The notes under the pieces: generated by a model
Database searches by the model: none
What the model saw: the letters and a program-made list of their open reading frames with translations, nothing else
What the model was told of the DNA's origin: nothing
Part shown: positions 11,194 through 21,109 of the stretch, piece after piece
Layout of the letters: every line of letters begins with the position of its first letter
Position numbering within the stretch: the stretch's first letter is position 1
Position numbers and translations under genes: made by a program
Assembly (NCBI GenBank): GCA_023678885.1
Contig: CM043006.1
Span: 10,691,948-10,755,947 of the forward strand
DNA: 64,000 bases
Direction of reading: 5' to 3'
Source of the DNA: Pogostemon cablin
Lineage: Eukaryota > Streptophyta > Magnoliopsida > Lamiales > Lamiaceae

Positions 11194-11442
11194 TTAATTC
11201 AAGTTACATGAACAAGAAATATCGAGAATACCATTCACATAATCTCGAGGTTGGACCCAATGGGAACTCACTATAGAATGCAAAGCTCGAGCAATACGAT
11301 GTGGCACAATATTGACTGGCGGTATGGCGAACAAGACGAAAAAACATAAATTATTTTGCTCTAGTATACTTAAAGAAAAAATTGAATGGTGGTCCCATCC
11401 ATTATAAGGGAAGGAGAACCCCTTAAATATCGCAATGCACAA
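11194..11442 (-). pseudogene. Possible RNase H-like (RVT_3) fragment
   Basis: The C-terminal half of this 82-residue frame contains PHRIARALHSIVSSHWVQP and a following DYVNGILDIS. This resembles the end of plant RNase H-like domains of LINE or stand-alone type, where N-x-V-A-H-x-(I/L)-A-R is followed by a W and an I-L-D segment. The upstream frame continues only with stops. It is a short, dead remnant at best, and a chance resemblance cannot be excluded. Confidence 0.35.
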
Positions 11443-11639
11443 TAAATGAACAGGAATTGATCACGAAGCCCATTGGGCTTAAACTTGAATATTCAATCAC
11501 TTTAGGATTAGGTTTAGTTAAATTCTGCATAATGAAGTCGACCATCGGCAGATCTAATCAGAAGTAATGCCGATCTACTGTCAGAAATTCAGGTGTTACT
11601 GCCTGCAAAATTCCTATTAAAATTTAAATCCATAAGCAG

Positions 11640-12107
11640 ACGATGGAACTCATTGGTCTCCGATTAGCGCCTCCTCCGCCGCTGGCTCCTCCATCGCAGT
11701 CACAACCACTCCTTCAAACTCAACCGTGTGTACGACTCCAAACCAGAGTGGCTTCCCTACAAATCAGACGCATATCTCACGTCGAAAGTTTTCATCTACG
11801 ATCCGACAGTGAATGAGCTATCAAGCTTCCACTTCCCCTTAGATTACCCCCACATCAAGATACTGCAATCCACAGCCAGATTGCTGCTCCTACGCTGCAG
11901 ATATTGGAAAATGGACCACCACTACTACGTGTTCAATCCATCCACGATGCAGAGCAGACTTGCTTCGGAGCCCAATTTGACGTACTTCGATCCGCTTTAC
12001 CTACTCTTCGATCTCGCGTCTCTGAACATTATAAGGTTATGAGTTCTATCAGAAGGCATATAGTTAATGATATAAGCAATAATCAACTTACTTTATACTG
12101 TAGATAA
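11640..12107 (+). pseudogene. F-box-associated protein gene fragment
   Basis: The translation reads like the start of the F-box-associated region of plant SCF substrate adaptors. It has an N-H-S-F-x-L-N-like entry, YDPTVNELSSFHFP, then ILQSTARLLLLRC and HHYYVFNPSTMQ, which parallel the family pattern I-L-Q-S-x-N-G-L-L-L and Y-x-V-x-N-P-T-T-K-Q. Near 12020 the frame shifts by one; SEHYKVMSS in the second frame continues the family pattern. No F-box motif and no clean start are present, and the sequence stops at 12107. It is a truncated, frameshifted host-gene fragment beside the copia element. Confidence 0.6.
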
Positions 12108-12109
12108 TA

Positions 12110-12563
12110 TGTTGTGCGACAACACACGGAAGATCATATTATCGATTTTCTTATTACAGATTGAGAGGATCTTGAGTATCATCGCTCACACGACGTCAAG
12201 ATTGGACTTGGGAATACGACAGAACTTGAGAATACAGCAAAAGATTAGAGAGGTTATTTTCAGCAACCTGATCGTAAAATTCCATGATTATTTTGTATTT
12301 TTATGGAACTCAAAACTGGTCATATGATACATGGTTGGAAATCCACAGAAGAGATGATCGTTTTGGTGCAAAAATCACTCAAATCGGAGATTGGATGAGG
12401 AAGTTATGCCCAAAATCGTGAGGTTGCGCGTGCTGTCGGCGAGAATTTTCTCTTCTTTAACATACCCTGGTGAAAGGTAATGAGAACTTTTATTCTTCTT
12501 CCGCTGATATAGTTAGCGTGGAACCCTAACAGTTTACGTTAACTAAATGATCGAATGCTAACA
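12110..12563 (+). mobile_element. Candidate 5' LTR of the copia element
   Basis: The sequence just before the copia primer site ends GCTAACA. A matching TGTTGTGCGACAACA lies at 12110, so a 454-bp TGTT...AACA LTR is possible. There is no second LTR in the window to confirm it. The right end at 12563 is better supported than the left. Confidence 0.35.
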
Positions 12564-12564
12564 A

Positions 12565-12582
12565 TTGGTATCAGAGCTTCGA
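12565..12582 (+). other. Copia primer binding site (tRNA-iMet)
   Basis: TTGGTATCAGAGCTTCGA contains TGGTATCAGAGC, the standard plant Ty1/copia primer site complementary to the 3' end of initiator methionine tRNA. It marks the start of the internal region. Confidence 0.85.
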
Positions 12583-12719
12583 TTTTATGGTGAAACGTGA
12601 CGCGTTAGGCTAGGGTTTATGTATCAAACGTGGATTAGTGTTTAGAAATTATTGTTTCTTATTGAATAATTTATCTGGATACCTTGGTATGATTGTCATC
12701 GATGAATTTTGATGATGAG

Positions 12720-13560
12720 CGGCGACTGTCGATGGCAGATGGCGTAGGCATGGTGGACACAGCAGTGTGAACCGCATCGGACCACGACCAGCTAGTTGGC
12801 GCTGAACGTTCGGTGGTGAATGGGAGCTACATGGCGGGCCAACGCTTGACTCACTAGCGGCAGCGGCGGGCGAAACATTACAATTGGTGCAATATGATCG
12901 TACGAGCGATGCTTTACGGACCTGTTGCTACCGGCAAGAAGCAAGCATCGCTGAGCGGCGCGACAAAGCAGGGGATACAGACTTGCTGAATGATGGCGTT
13001 CGGCGGAGATGGCCGACTGGACCAGCAACGTGGATTCAACACTGGCGAGCAATGTCTTGGCACACAAGGCAGGCGACGCTGTGAGGCCAGTACGAGTCAT
13101 GGCTGACCATGGTGCGTGTAGGTGACACGAAGTGTGTGGCAGTGATGGTGGCGTCGGGCATGGTGCGTGTAGGCGACACGAAATGTGCTGCAATGATGGC
13201 AGCTAGGCAGCACGAATCATGCCTGACCATGGCACGACCGGCACGGAAGGTGCTGAGTACACGTCATGAGTCGTGCCACTTTACGGCATGAGTCGTGTAG
13301 GCGTGATGCTTGGCTGGCATTGGGAAGGACGATGTGTGGCGGCACTGTTATGGCATGCGGCACGACTAGTGCCGACTTCTGGCATGAGTCATGTCTGCAG
13401 ATGTCCAACAAAGGCGGGCGCATGCGATGGCTGTATAAGGGGCGACACGACTCATTCTGGTGCTTGGCACGAATTGTGCCGACGTGCTGTGTGGCCAGGT
13501 AGGCTTGTTTTCGTCCGACGTGCAGGTCGAGGCACAAGTAATTTTGCTTGTTGCATAAGG
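12720..13560 (+). repeat. GC-rich copia leader with CACGA-type microrepeats
   Basis: This is the most GC-rich part of the window. Short words CACGA(A/C)T, GGCACGA and TGAGTC recur throughout. A 51-bp direct duplication starting CATGGTGCGTGTAGG lies at 13108 and 13159. Long open frames appear in several frames on both strands because the sequence is GC-rich and repetitive, and none resembles a known protein. I treat it as untranslated leader. Confidence 0.55.
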
Positions 13561-13854
13561 CATTGGTTAAATAGCTGGAGTGTCAAACAAGTCTTCCTAA
13601 TTTAAGTGGCGATTTAATTCAGAATATGTAACTGCCATAATTAATTTAAGGAATAATTACTCTACAGTACGCATTAGTTAAGATTATTACTATTAGATAC
13701 GTTCAACCTAAACTATTACTAATATATACAAAAAGATATAATGATATGTCTATTATAACCCTAATTTAATATTCAAATTAAAATTAAATCTCAATATTTA
13801 TCTATTTATTTTAAAGATTTCCCAACATCCTATAACAGATTTGAGAAATATATG

Positions 13855-14440
13855 CTATAAGCAGCGACAAATCTCATTCTTGAATAAATCACATAAATCT
13901 TCTTCCACCCGAATTTGATGTGGAATCGCTGATGCATGCGGTGGCAACATCGACGTTAGAGACTCAGCCACCGGTGAAATCATCGAAATCACGAGAATGT
14001 TCACCTTCAGCCCTACGGTAGAAAAGCGAGCACTAATTGGGGAAAATTGGATCATGCACAATTAGATAATGCACAAATACACTAACCTGCTTGGATGATC
14101 GCGTGTCAGACCCAACTTATTTAATCTCTCGCATAAACTCATCATCGAGTTGTTCATCCTCCAGTCCAATCATACTTCACCTGCAACATCGTCTTACCTG
14201 CAAGTAAATATCCCATCCTGCACCTATTTTTTTTAGGGTTAGGTAAGAGAAACCCCCCGATACCATATCATTAAAGTCACCACCATCACAAAACCAGGTT
14301 TTCCCACCAAATGCGACAACCTGACTGTGCCCAACCCGTACGGAGTCGGTGTCAACAACTACTGCTGTATCGAAAAGTTCTTCTGTTGCTTCTCAGTTTC
14401 AGCAGAGTAGGGTTAAGATGATAAGAAGGCGTAGAAGGAT
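13855..14440. other. Less AT-rich interior of MULE 1, possible captured DNA
   Basis: Composition differs from the AT-rich element ends, and a 68-codon minus-strand frame covers 13855-14061. No family is recognised. Captured host sequence is possible but unproven. Confidence 0.3.
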
Positions 14441-14451
14441 GTTGATGATTG

Positions 14452-14870
14452 TTCACATTGCGCAATAATGTAATAGATTGTGCAAAATTATTTACTAATT
14501 GCGCAAAATTATACAGTAGTTGTGTAGAACTATTCACGCCACCATTCGCCTGGAGAAATATGTAAAGAAAATTATGTTGTGCAAAATTATTCACTGGTTG
14601 TGCTAAATTAATCATACATTATGCAAAATTATCCACATCACTATTCACCGGAGAAATATGTACACAAATTATGTTGTGTGGAATTATTCACTTATTGTGC
14701 AAAATTAATTATAAGTTATGTAGAATTATTCATGTCACTTTTCGTCGGAGAAAATGTAAAGAAAATTATGTTGTGCAAAATTATTCATTAGTTGTGTATA
14801 ATTATTTGCTGGAGAAATGTGTAAAGAAAATTATATTGTGCAAAATTATTCACTTGTCAAAATCAAAGTA
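14452..14870. repeat. Tandem repeat, units about 65-98 bp
   Basis: Units share GGAGAAATATGTAAAGAAAA and TTATGTTGTGCAAAATTATTC. GGAGAAA starts lie at 14552, 14650, 14747 and 14811. The word TTGTGCAAAATTATTCAC recurs at least six times. It lies inside MULE 1. Confidence 0.8.
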
Positions 14871-15221
14871 TAGATTTCGACAAATAAATTCATGGAATTG
14901 ATTGATCGGAGGTGCTGTATGAATAAAGAAATATGGTAATTGATTTAATGCAAAAAAATTTTGGAACTGTCCATATTAATTAATCAATTAATTAATATTA
15001 AAAAATTAGTATGCATCGTGAAAATAGTTCCACATTAGTTTCGCTGAAAAAATGGAAATTTTGAGCGGTTAATGGGATAGATAGAGAATCTATCCAACTA
15101 AGGGTACATTTGGTATTGTGCAATATAATTTTGTACGTATTAATATTAATTTAAAATCTATGTATCTAATAATAATAAGAGGATATTTATTGTATTGGAT
15201 AGTAACTATCCCTTGATTTAA

Positions 15222-15671
15222 TTATCTATTATTATTTTATATGGATGCATGTTTTATTTGATTTACTGCCTTAAATAGAAGCATGTTACTACCGTTTTAA
15301 TTCGTGATATATAACTGACATAATTGATTTAATTGTCTATTATTGTTATATATGGTTGCATGTCATTATTGATGATTTTGATAATCTGGTCAATATCGAT
15401 AATTTTGATAATCTGGTCGATATCGATGATTTCGATAATCTGGACGATATCGACGATCGATATCGATAGTTTTAAAAATTTGATAATCTGAAAATTTTTG
15501 AAAATTTAATAATCTGGTTGATATCGATGATTTCAATAATCTGCAAGATATCGATAGTTTCAAAAATTTGATAATCTGGAGATTTTTGAAATTTTGATAA
15601 TCTGGAGATCGCTGCCCGTATTCGTGCTTGGTGATGAACAATTGAATTCGCTGATATATAACTATTTATAA
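15222..15671 (+). repeat. Copia leader repeats, including GATAATCTGG array
   Basis: From 15376 to 15610 the word TTTGATAATCTGG recurs about nine times, mixed with GATATCGATGATTTC, at roughly 20-30-bp spacing. On either side a leader unit GATATATAACTGACATAATTGATTTAA...TGCATG appears in several diverged copies (about 13627, 15215, 15300, 15650 and 15932). These copies supplied the TTAATTTAA targets used by two MULEs. Confidence 0.7.
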
Positions 15672-15680
15672 TTAATTTAA

Positions 15681-15931
15681 GGGTTAATTACAAAAAAAAC
15701 ACGAACTTTACATCTATTGCAAATTAATCCTCAATTTTGAGAAATTGCAATAAAAAAACCACCACCTATAAGTATTGTTGCAAAATAAACTAAATTTGTG
15801 ACTAAAAGAAGGGTTTTTTGGGTTATTTTGCAACAATACTTAAAGGTGGTGATTTTTTTTTGCAATTTATCAAAAGTAAAGATTAATTTGCAATAGGTGT
15901 AAAGTTCATGGTTTTAATTGGCAATTAACCC
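15681..15931. mobile_element. MULE-type MITE, 251 bp, 9-bp TSD
   Basis: The element begins GGGTTAATTACAAAAAAA and ends TTAATTGGCAATTAACCC. Inverted similarity extends about 110 bp inward, as seen in GAACTTTACATCTATTGC against its reversed partner near 15893. It is flanked by a perfect 9-bp duplication, TTAATTTAA (15672-15680 and 15932-15940). It has no ORF. The near-complete inverted repeat could fold into a hairpin RNA. Confidence 0.88.
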
Positions 15932-16699
15932 TTAATTTAATTATCTGATTATTGTTATATGTGCATGCATGATTCTCCATGATTTACTGTCTTATTTGCT
16001 GTTATAGGAGCATGCTAGGTTGCGTATTTTATTTTGATATTATATGCATGTAAAAACCCTCAGTGTTAAATAACTAAGTGGGAGAGGGAATTGGTATATA
16101 ATTCCGGCAGCCTCCATTATTGATTTGTAAGTGATGTGAATAAATTTGCATGTTGGCTATAGTGCCTTCCTCCCCATCGGATGAATTTATTCACGGATTG
16201 CTAGTACGAACTTCTTTATGATGATTGTAGGAAGTTATCAGAGCACGTGTGTACTTCTCTATCTATAAGGCACATAAGTTTGGGCAATGGACTTGAGATC
16301 AAATAATGGTGTACACTTAGGTGCAAATAATAAGTATCCTCCCCATCAGAGTCACCGCTATTATTTGCATGGTTAAAGAGGACCGAATATTAATTATTTT
16401 ATCATAAAGTTAGGTTGACGAATGAAATAAATGGGTAAAACCTTTTCTTGTAAATATTCGGGTTTGTATACGTCCATACTATCGTGACATGCAGACTCAA
16501 AATGCTTGAAATGTCGGTGAATTTATTTTATATTATTTGAGGGAATCAATATAAATAGTTAAATTCGAAGGATTTGATCGATGTATTTATTTACGTGATT
16601 CTCAGTATTTTGAATGTTTTATTTCACTTATTGTAAACTAAAAGAAATTATATTTACTGATCCAAAATTAGATGATTAGAAAAGAATCTTGGTTTTGAT

Positions 16700-17040
16700 T
16701 CTTACTGCTTAAGATCACATATGTGTTCTCACTAAAGATGTCCTCTAGTGTCTATTTAAGACTCAAGTGAAGAGATGAGAGTTTCATTGAAATATGATGT
16801 TCATTCTCATGCGACTCTTCGAACACTTGAGTAAGTTAGAAAGACAAAAGGTCATGGTTGACTTGATGAATGAATTGAAAAAACATGTAGTAGAAATTGA
16901 AAGGGAAACATATGTCAATTTTATTCTCCATAATTTGCCTAGATGTTTTGAGCAAGTTCTACCTGAAATACGAGAGGTTGTATATGGTAAGGAATTTCTG
17001 ACAAAACATGTGACGAAGGAATGCTAATTTCATCAAGATG
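16700..17040 (+). pseudogene. Copia gag remnant
   Basis: The frame at 16794-17027 contains MRLFEHLSKLERQKVMVD, LMNELKKHVVEIERE and FILHNLPRCFEQ, the pattern of the UBN2-type gag of plant copia polyproteins, which form the virus-like particle. Homologous codons continue upstream in a second frame with stops. The zinc knuckle and protease are not recognisable. Confidence 0.6.
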
Positions 17041-17440
17041 TGAACAAGGTTAGTATCTCATTTACTAGTTGTTGAAGCATGATTAGTGATGGCATCTACT
17101 GAAACGGCGTGTGTAGATATCGGAATCACTAAAAGCATGCAATAAATTGATGATGAGATTATTTAGTACATGGGTAAGCTACGGAAGTAGTGGCTGTTGC
17201 AGTTGAAGTCATTTATTTATTTTTTAATAGGAATAAATGCTTAATTTTGAGAAATTATCTTTACGTACGTTTACGGATAAATACTCTATCTCATTTGAAT
17301 GACATAGTAATTATAATGAAAGATGGAGCTATAATCTGTTGTAATACGTTGGTGGATAATTTATACTATTAAATCATGTTTATCCCACTGATGCAACAAA
17401 TAATAATTAACAACGCGTCTTCTAATCTAATATGAGAAAA
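17040..17440 (+). other. Decayed copia gag-integrase spacer
   Basis: Position and strand fit the gag C-terminus and protease, but too many changes are present to name a motif. Confidence 0.35.
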
Positions 17441-18060
17441 GAACCTTCGAATATGAACCAAATATATTTTTGGCATCTGAAACTAGGTCATGATTATGTT
17501 TTAAGGCAAAGGGGGTAGAGGCAAAGATATGTTGGAATTGGTTCATTCTGATTTATGCGGTCCTAAGACTATCTAGGCGAGAGGTGGTTTGTTATATTAT
17601 TTGATGCACCGCAAGTCTGTGTACTATGATTAATTAAAAAGTGCATGGCTCATGCGGTGAAGGATCATCAAAAATATATCAAGTTATTACGATTTAATTG
17701 TAGTGGCGAGTACCTCTTAGGATAGTTTAGGAGCTATTTATCAGAGGTTGGCATTGAATCCCAAGTTATCAACTCCGAGCTAACCCCACCGACTAGTGTG
17801 ACGAATAGAAGGTATAGAACTCTTATGGAAATTGTTAGATAGATGATGAGTTATTTGGAATAACTAAATTTATTTTATGGGTATTCCCTATAAACAACAT
17901 GTGGTAAGGATGCTTTTCTGTTTGTGGGATATCCTAGAAAAATGAAGGGTGTTTTATTTGATAGTTCAAAAGATCAAAGGGTGATTATTAACACTAACAC
18001 TAGATTTTTGGAGAATGACTATATAATAAATCACAAACCCATGTATAAATTGTTCTAAAG
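17440..18060 (+). pseudogene. Copia integrase remnant
   Basis: FWHLKLGHDY near 17466 is the GAG-pre-integrase signature (W-H-x-R-L-G-H). ELVHSDLCGPKT near 17534 is the start of the integrase core with its first catalytic Asp. GEYLLG near 17706 and YLSEVGIESQ follow in family order. LFVGYPRKMKGVLFDSSKDQ and TRFLENDYI near 17920-18030 match the integrase C-terminal segment. Several in-frame stops and small deletions interrupt the domain. The enzyme would have inserted cDNA, and this copy cannot. Confidence 0.85.
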
Positions 18061-18159
18061 GATGTGAGAGGAAACACAAAGTATAGTACCAATTGTACAA
18101 GAGGATATACCACAAGTAAATTGCATCGCGTGACATGTCTAATACACAATTGCGTATAG

Positions 18160-18837
18160 CGCTTTGTCATAGTGGGAGGGTTGTCCTATAACCTGATAGA
18201 TTTATGTTTTGGGAGAGTCGTGAGACTGGTTCCTAGTAAACATGAAATCGACTCATGGGTAAGACGAAGCACTACAAGATAGAAATGCGACATCTTAGCA
18301 AAGTGCAATGAATTCTAAAATAGAATTTATTGATTCTAAATTAGTTCTGGGTGTTTGTAGAACCACGAAATGATGTTAAAGTCATTGGAAGTGGCTCTAC
18401 AAAATAAAAGAGGATCAGACGGTAAGGTAATACTTTGAAACAAGGCTTGTTGCGTAAATGTACACTCAGAAAGAAGGGTAAGTTCTAGTATGAGGAAAAC
18501 TTTTTTCGCTGGTAGCTGAGTTTAAGTCGATCCGGATTCTTTTATTTAATTGTTGTTAATATTAAATTATGAGGAACAACAAATAGATGTCAAGACAACT
18601 TCAGTGATTGGATGTTTTGACGAAAATATCTATGTGAAGCAAGCAGAATGATTCATTGAAAAGAGCAAAGAGCATTTTGAGTGTCAGCTTAAAAGTGTCC
18701 ATCGATGGACCGAAGCAAGCTTTAAACTCAAAGTACATCTGTTTTGATGAGGTAATCCAGTCATATGGATTTATTCAATGTGTGGATGTGTCTTGTGTAT
18801 TGAAAAGAGTGACGGAAATATGATGGTATTTCTTGTA
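18160..18837 (+). pseudogene. Copia reverse transcriptase remnant, 5' part
   Basis: SGRVVL and PDRFMF near 18175 mark the integrase-RT hinge. YTQKEG near 18460, LVAEFKSIRILL near 18515, QQIDVKTT near 18575 and DENIYVKQAE near 18620 follow the copia RT order. FDEVIQSYGFIQC near 18740 lies just before the catalytic region. Stops and frameshifts are frequent. The domain is cut at 18837 by a MULE and resumes at 19944 after one copy of the 9-bp duplication. Confidence 0.85.
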
Positions 18838-19077
18838 CGCGTTAAAATCATTTTTAGTCCCATAACTATAGAAGATTTTTTATTCCGTCCTAAAAAAGAT
18901 AAAATTTTTAATTTCATTCCGTAACTCATGATATTGGCCAATTTTGGTCCAAAAATTGCCGAAAATTGACTTTTTGGCCAGAAAAATTAGGGCTTTCCGT
19001 AACATCATCCAACGTGGCAGTTGAGGAAGAATTTGAACCAATCATTTTTTCAACTTGTATGTTTTAAGGTGAACACG

Positions 19078-19341
19078 TTATTCCCTGCCATGGACATGGA
19101 GTTGAGCTCGAGGCTTCAATGAGGAGATAATGGGGGATGCTTTTGAGTAGAAAGGATCAGCGACGGCGAGAAGAGCTTCTTCTTCGGAGGAGAGAGAGTG
19201 AACTTCAACTGCTACGACGCAGAGGAAAAAGATGAGAAAAAAGTTGCAGAAGCTTGTTACAGTTTCTATTGATGGTGAGGTTCTCAATAATGAAGGTTTA
19301 AAAATAGTGGTGGAGGTGGCGGCGGCGGCGGTGGCTGGCAA
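19078..19341 (-). CDS. Uncharacterised frame in MULE interior, possible captured exon
   Basis: This 87-codon frame lies between the MULE arms. After an Ala/Thr-rich start it has a strongly hydrophobic stretch, CNFFLIFFLCVVAVEV, like a signal peptide or membrane helix, then SLSSEEEALLAVADPF. An acidic EEEALL segment after a signal peptide is reminiscent of the N-terminal cap of plant leucine-rich-repeat proteins, but the match is short. It ends inside the element. It could be a host exon captured by a Pack-MULE, or chance. Confidence 0.3.
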   Translation of the reverse strand: MPATAAAATSTTIFKPSLLRTSPSIETVTSFCNFFLIFFLCVVAVEVHSLSSEEEALLAVADPFYSKASPIISSLKPRAQLHVHGRE

Positions 19342-19450
19342 GACGAAAGTTGCAGAAACTCATTATAATTTTCATTTATGGTGAGGTTCTCAATAATGAA
19401 AATTTAAAAATATGGTGGAGGTGGTGGTGGCGGTGGCAGGCGGCGATGGA
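19242..19450. repeat. 106-bp direct duplication inside MULE 3
   Basis: GTTGCAGAA starts at 19243 and 19349. Each copy continues through ATGGTGAGGTTCTCAATAATGA and ends in a GGTGG/GGCGG trinucleotide run. The two copies differ at many sites, so the duplication predates recent mutation. Confidence 0.8.
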
Positions 19451-19943
19451 AGTCCACACTAAGCAGACAACATGCATGTGGGAAGAGATTTTTGTGGTGT
19501 GGAGGAACCTTCAAAATCACACAATATGTTGTTGAAAAACCATGCACGTGGACGAAAGTTAACACTCCACGGTATCTTTAATAGACCATCTTCTCACCCG
19601 ATACAGATTAGCTCTGCCGGACGCGGTGGTGGTGGGATGTTTAAAGATGATGAGATTAACTAGGTTTGAGTTCTTCTGGAGAGGTCAATAAACGCCATTA
19701 ATGGCGGCCATTATCTTGCATTTGGGATGATTGGTCCAAATTCTTCCTCAATTGGCACGTTGGATGAAGTTACCGGAAAGCCCCAATTTTTTCAGGCTAA
19801 AAAACCAATTTCCGGTGATTTTTGGACCAAAATTGGCTAATATCAAGAGTTAAAGGACAAAATTGAAAATTTTATCTTTTTCGAGACAGAATTAAAATTC
19901 TCTATAGTTGTGGGACCAAAAATTATTTTAACTCTTTCTTGTA

Positions 19944-20321
19944 TTATATGTAGATGGTATCTTGCTCATTGGAGATAACGAAAGAGTATTGTCGGACGTG
20001 TGGGTATGGTTCATAAAGCAGTGTAAAATGAAGGACTTTAAAGAAGCAAAATATATTCTTGTAATCATGGTGATTCGAATCACAAGAAAGAATATTGTGC
20101 TTATCTCAAGCATCATGAAATAATACAATTCTTGCTCATTTTAGCATGTGACTTTATCTAAGGAAATGTGTCTTGAAGACACAAAAAAAATAAAGGTGTA
20201 GAAGGCGGTTCCTTATGCTTCGGTAAATAAGGAAGTTTAATCTAAAAAATGATATGCACGAGAATGAATATCTATTTTGCCAAAGGCATAGTCAGTGGGT
20301 ATCAAGGTAACCTAAGGGAGT
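19944..20321 (+). pseudogene. Copia reverse transcriptase remnant, 3' part
   Basis: LYVDGILLIGD at about 19949 is the RT catalytic motif. The usual Y-V-D-D reads Y-V-D-G, losing the second catalytic Asp. CKMKDFKEAKYIL, then VPYASVN near 20207 and GIVSGYQGN near 20290, follow the family order. The domain breaks at about 20321 into minus-strand gypsy protease sequence. Confidence 0.85.
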
Positions 20322-21107
20322 AGCAAGGAAAGGTCTCCCCAAGATAAGAGGGATATTATCCTTGTCATCATCCATCTCAAGTACAAGAAAATCCATAGGA
20401 AAGACTAGTTTCTCCATTTTAACAAGAACGTTTTCAATAATACTTTTCAGAAACGTCATCGACCTGTCTGCCAATTGAAGAGCAATTGTTGTAGGAGATA
20501 ACTCTCCCAAACCAAGCCTTTGAAAGATAGACAATGGCATCAAATTGATTCTTGCCCCAAGATCGCACAAGGCTTGTCGTGTCCGCCCTTTTCCAATCTC
20601 ACACAAGATAGTGAAGCTTCCAGGATCCTTCATCTTCTGTGGCAGCTTCCTTTGGATAATGGAGCTGTAATTTTTAGAAAAATTCACCGTCTCAACTCCG
20701 TTCAAGCTTCTCTTTTTCAACAATATATCCTTAAGGAATCAGGCATAGTACGACATCTCCAATATTGCCTTAGAGAAAGGAATACTCAAGCTTATCTTAT
20801 TTATGATATCTGAAAACCTCTTGAACTTTTCTTCTTATCCCTTCTTAACCAGCTTATAAGGAAACGACGGAGGTATCTTTGTTTTGGAAATACCCCATTC
20901 ATCGCGCTCGACCTTTTCCGCTTTATCCTTCTCGGCTCTTATCCACTTGGCTCTTTCCCACTTCTTCTCTGCTACAATCTCTGTAGTCTGCTCATTCGGA
21001 ACCAATGGAGTAATGTTCACATCACGAGGAGTGTTCGGTGATGAAATAGGTATAGTACGGGGTAATTCGACCAGGATTCGACCATAAAGCTTGGTCAAAT
21101 TAGGCAC
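20322..21107 (-). pseudogene. Gypsy protease region, truncated
   Basis: The upstream piece (21107-20835) contains KKWERAKWIRAEKDKAEKV and KIPPSFPYKLVKKG, a charged linker. The downstream frame (20723 onward) contains the retropepsin motif CDLGARINLMP, where family members have D-L-G-A-S, then RLGLGELSPTTIALQLADRS and IPLILGRPFLAT. This aspartic protease would process the polyprotein. The Ser to Arg change beside the active Asp probably weakens it. Reading stops at the junction with copia sequence at about 20322, and a frame break lies between the two pieces. Confidence 0.85.
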
Positions 21108-21109
21108 AT

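Larger units (their letters stand above)
13650..15212. mobile_element. MULE-type element 1 (long inverted ends)
   Basis: The left end (GGAATAATTACTCTACAG...) and the reversed right end (GGGATAGTTACTATCCA...) share an inverted repeat of roughly 100-170 bp with a common core TATTATTAGATAC. The flanks are TTAATTTAA (13641-13649) and TTGATTTAA (15213-15221), a 9-bp duplication with one mismatch, the size made by Mutator-type transposases. No transposase is seen. The interior holds a less AT-rich segment (about 13870-14440) and a tandem repeat (14552-14870). Confidence 0.7.
18838..19934. mobile_element. MULE-type element 3 inserted in copia RT
   Basis: The 1,097-bp element is flanked by a perfect 9-bp duplication, TTTCTTGTA (18829-18837 and 19935-19943). 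Its ends form a long inverted repeat of about 210 bp. GCGTTAAAATCATTTTTAG at the left pairs with the reversed right end GAGTTAAAATAATTTTTGG, and both arms run to CCAATCATxxTT. Long terminal repeats plus a 9-bp TSD define a Mutator-like element. It has no transposase. The interior is GGTGG/GGCGG-rich, with an imperfect 106-bp direct duplication (starts 19243 and 19349). Confidence 0.92.
12583..20321 (+). mobile_element. Decayed Ty1/copia element, 3' truncated
   Basis: The order is PBS, long leader, gag (about 16700), GAG-pre-integrase and integrase (about 17440), integrase-RT hinge (about 18170) and RT (18360-20321). This is the copia order, with integrase before RT. Every domain carries many stops and frameshifts. 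Three MULE-type elements are inserted (13650-15212, 15681-15931 and 18838-19934). The element ends abruptly inside RT at about 20321, where a minus-strand gypsy fragment begins. RNase H and the 3' LTR are absent. It is an old insertion that hosted later ones. Confidence 0.88.

Noticed and set aside
12792..13605. Long overlapping open frames on both strands in the GC-rich region
   Set aside because: They occur in nearly every frame of a repetitive, GC-rich copia leader just after the primer site, with no family resemblance and no consistent codon use.
14452..14870. CRISPR array
   Set aside because: Spacing is irregular and units differ along their whole length. It is a minisatellite in a plant DNA transposon.
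14352..14901. Frames of 76-87 codons on both strands
   Set aside because: They are encoded by the tandem repeat inside MULE 1 and repeat the same short peptide.
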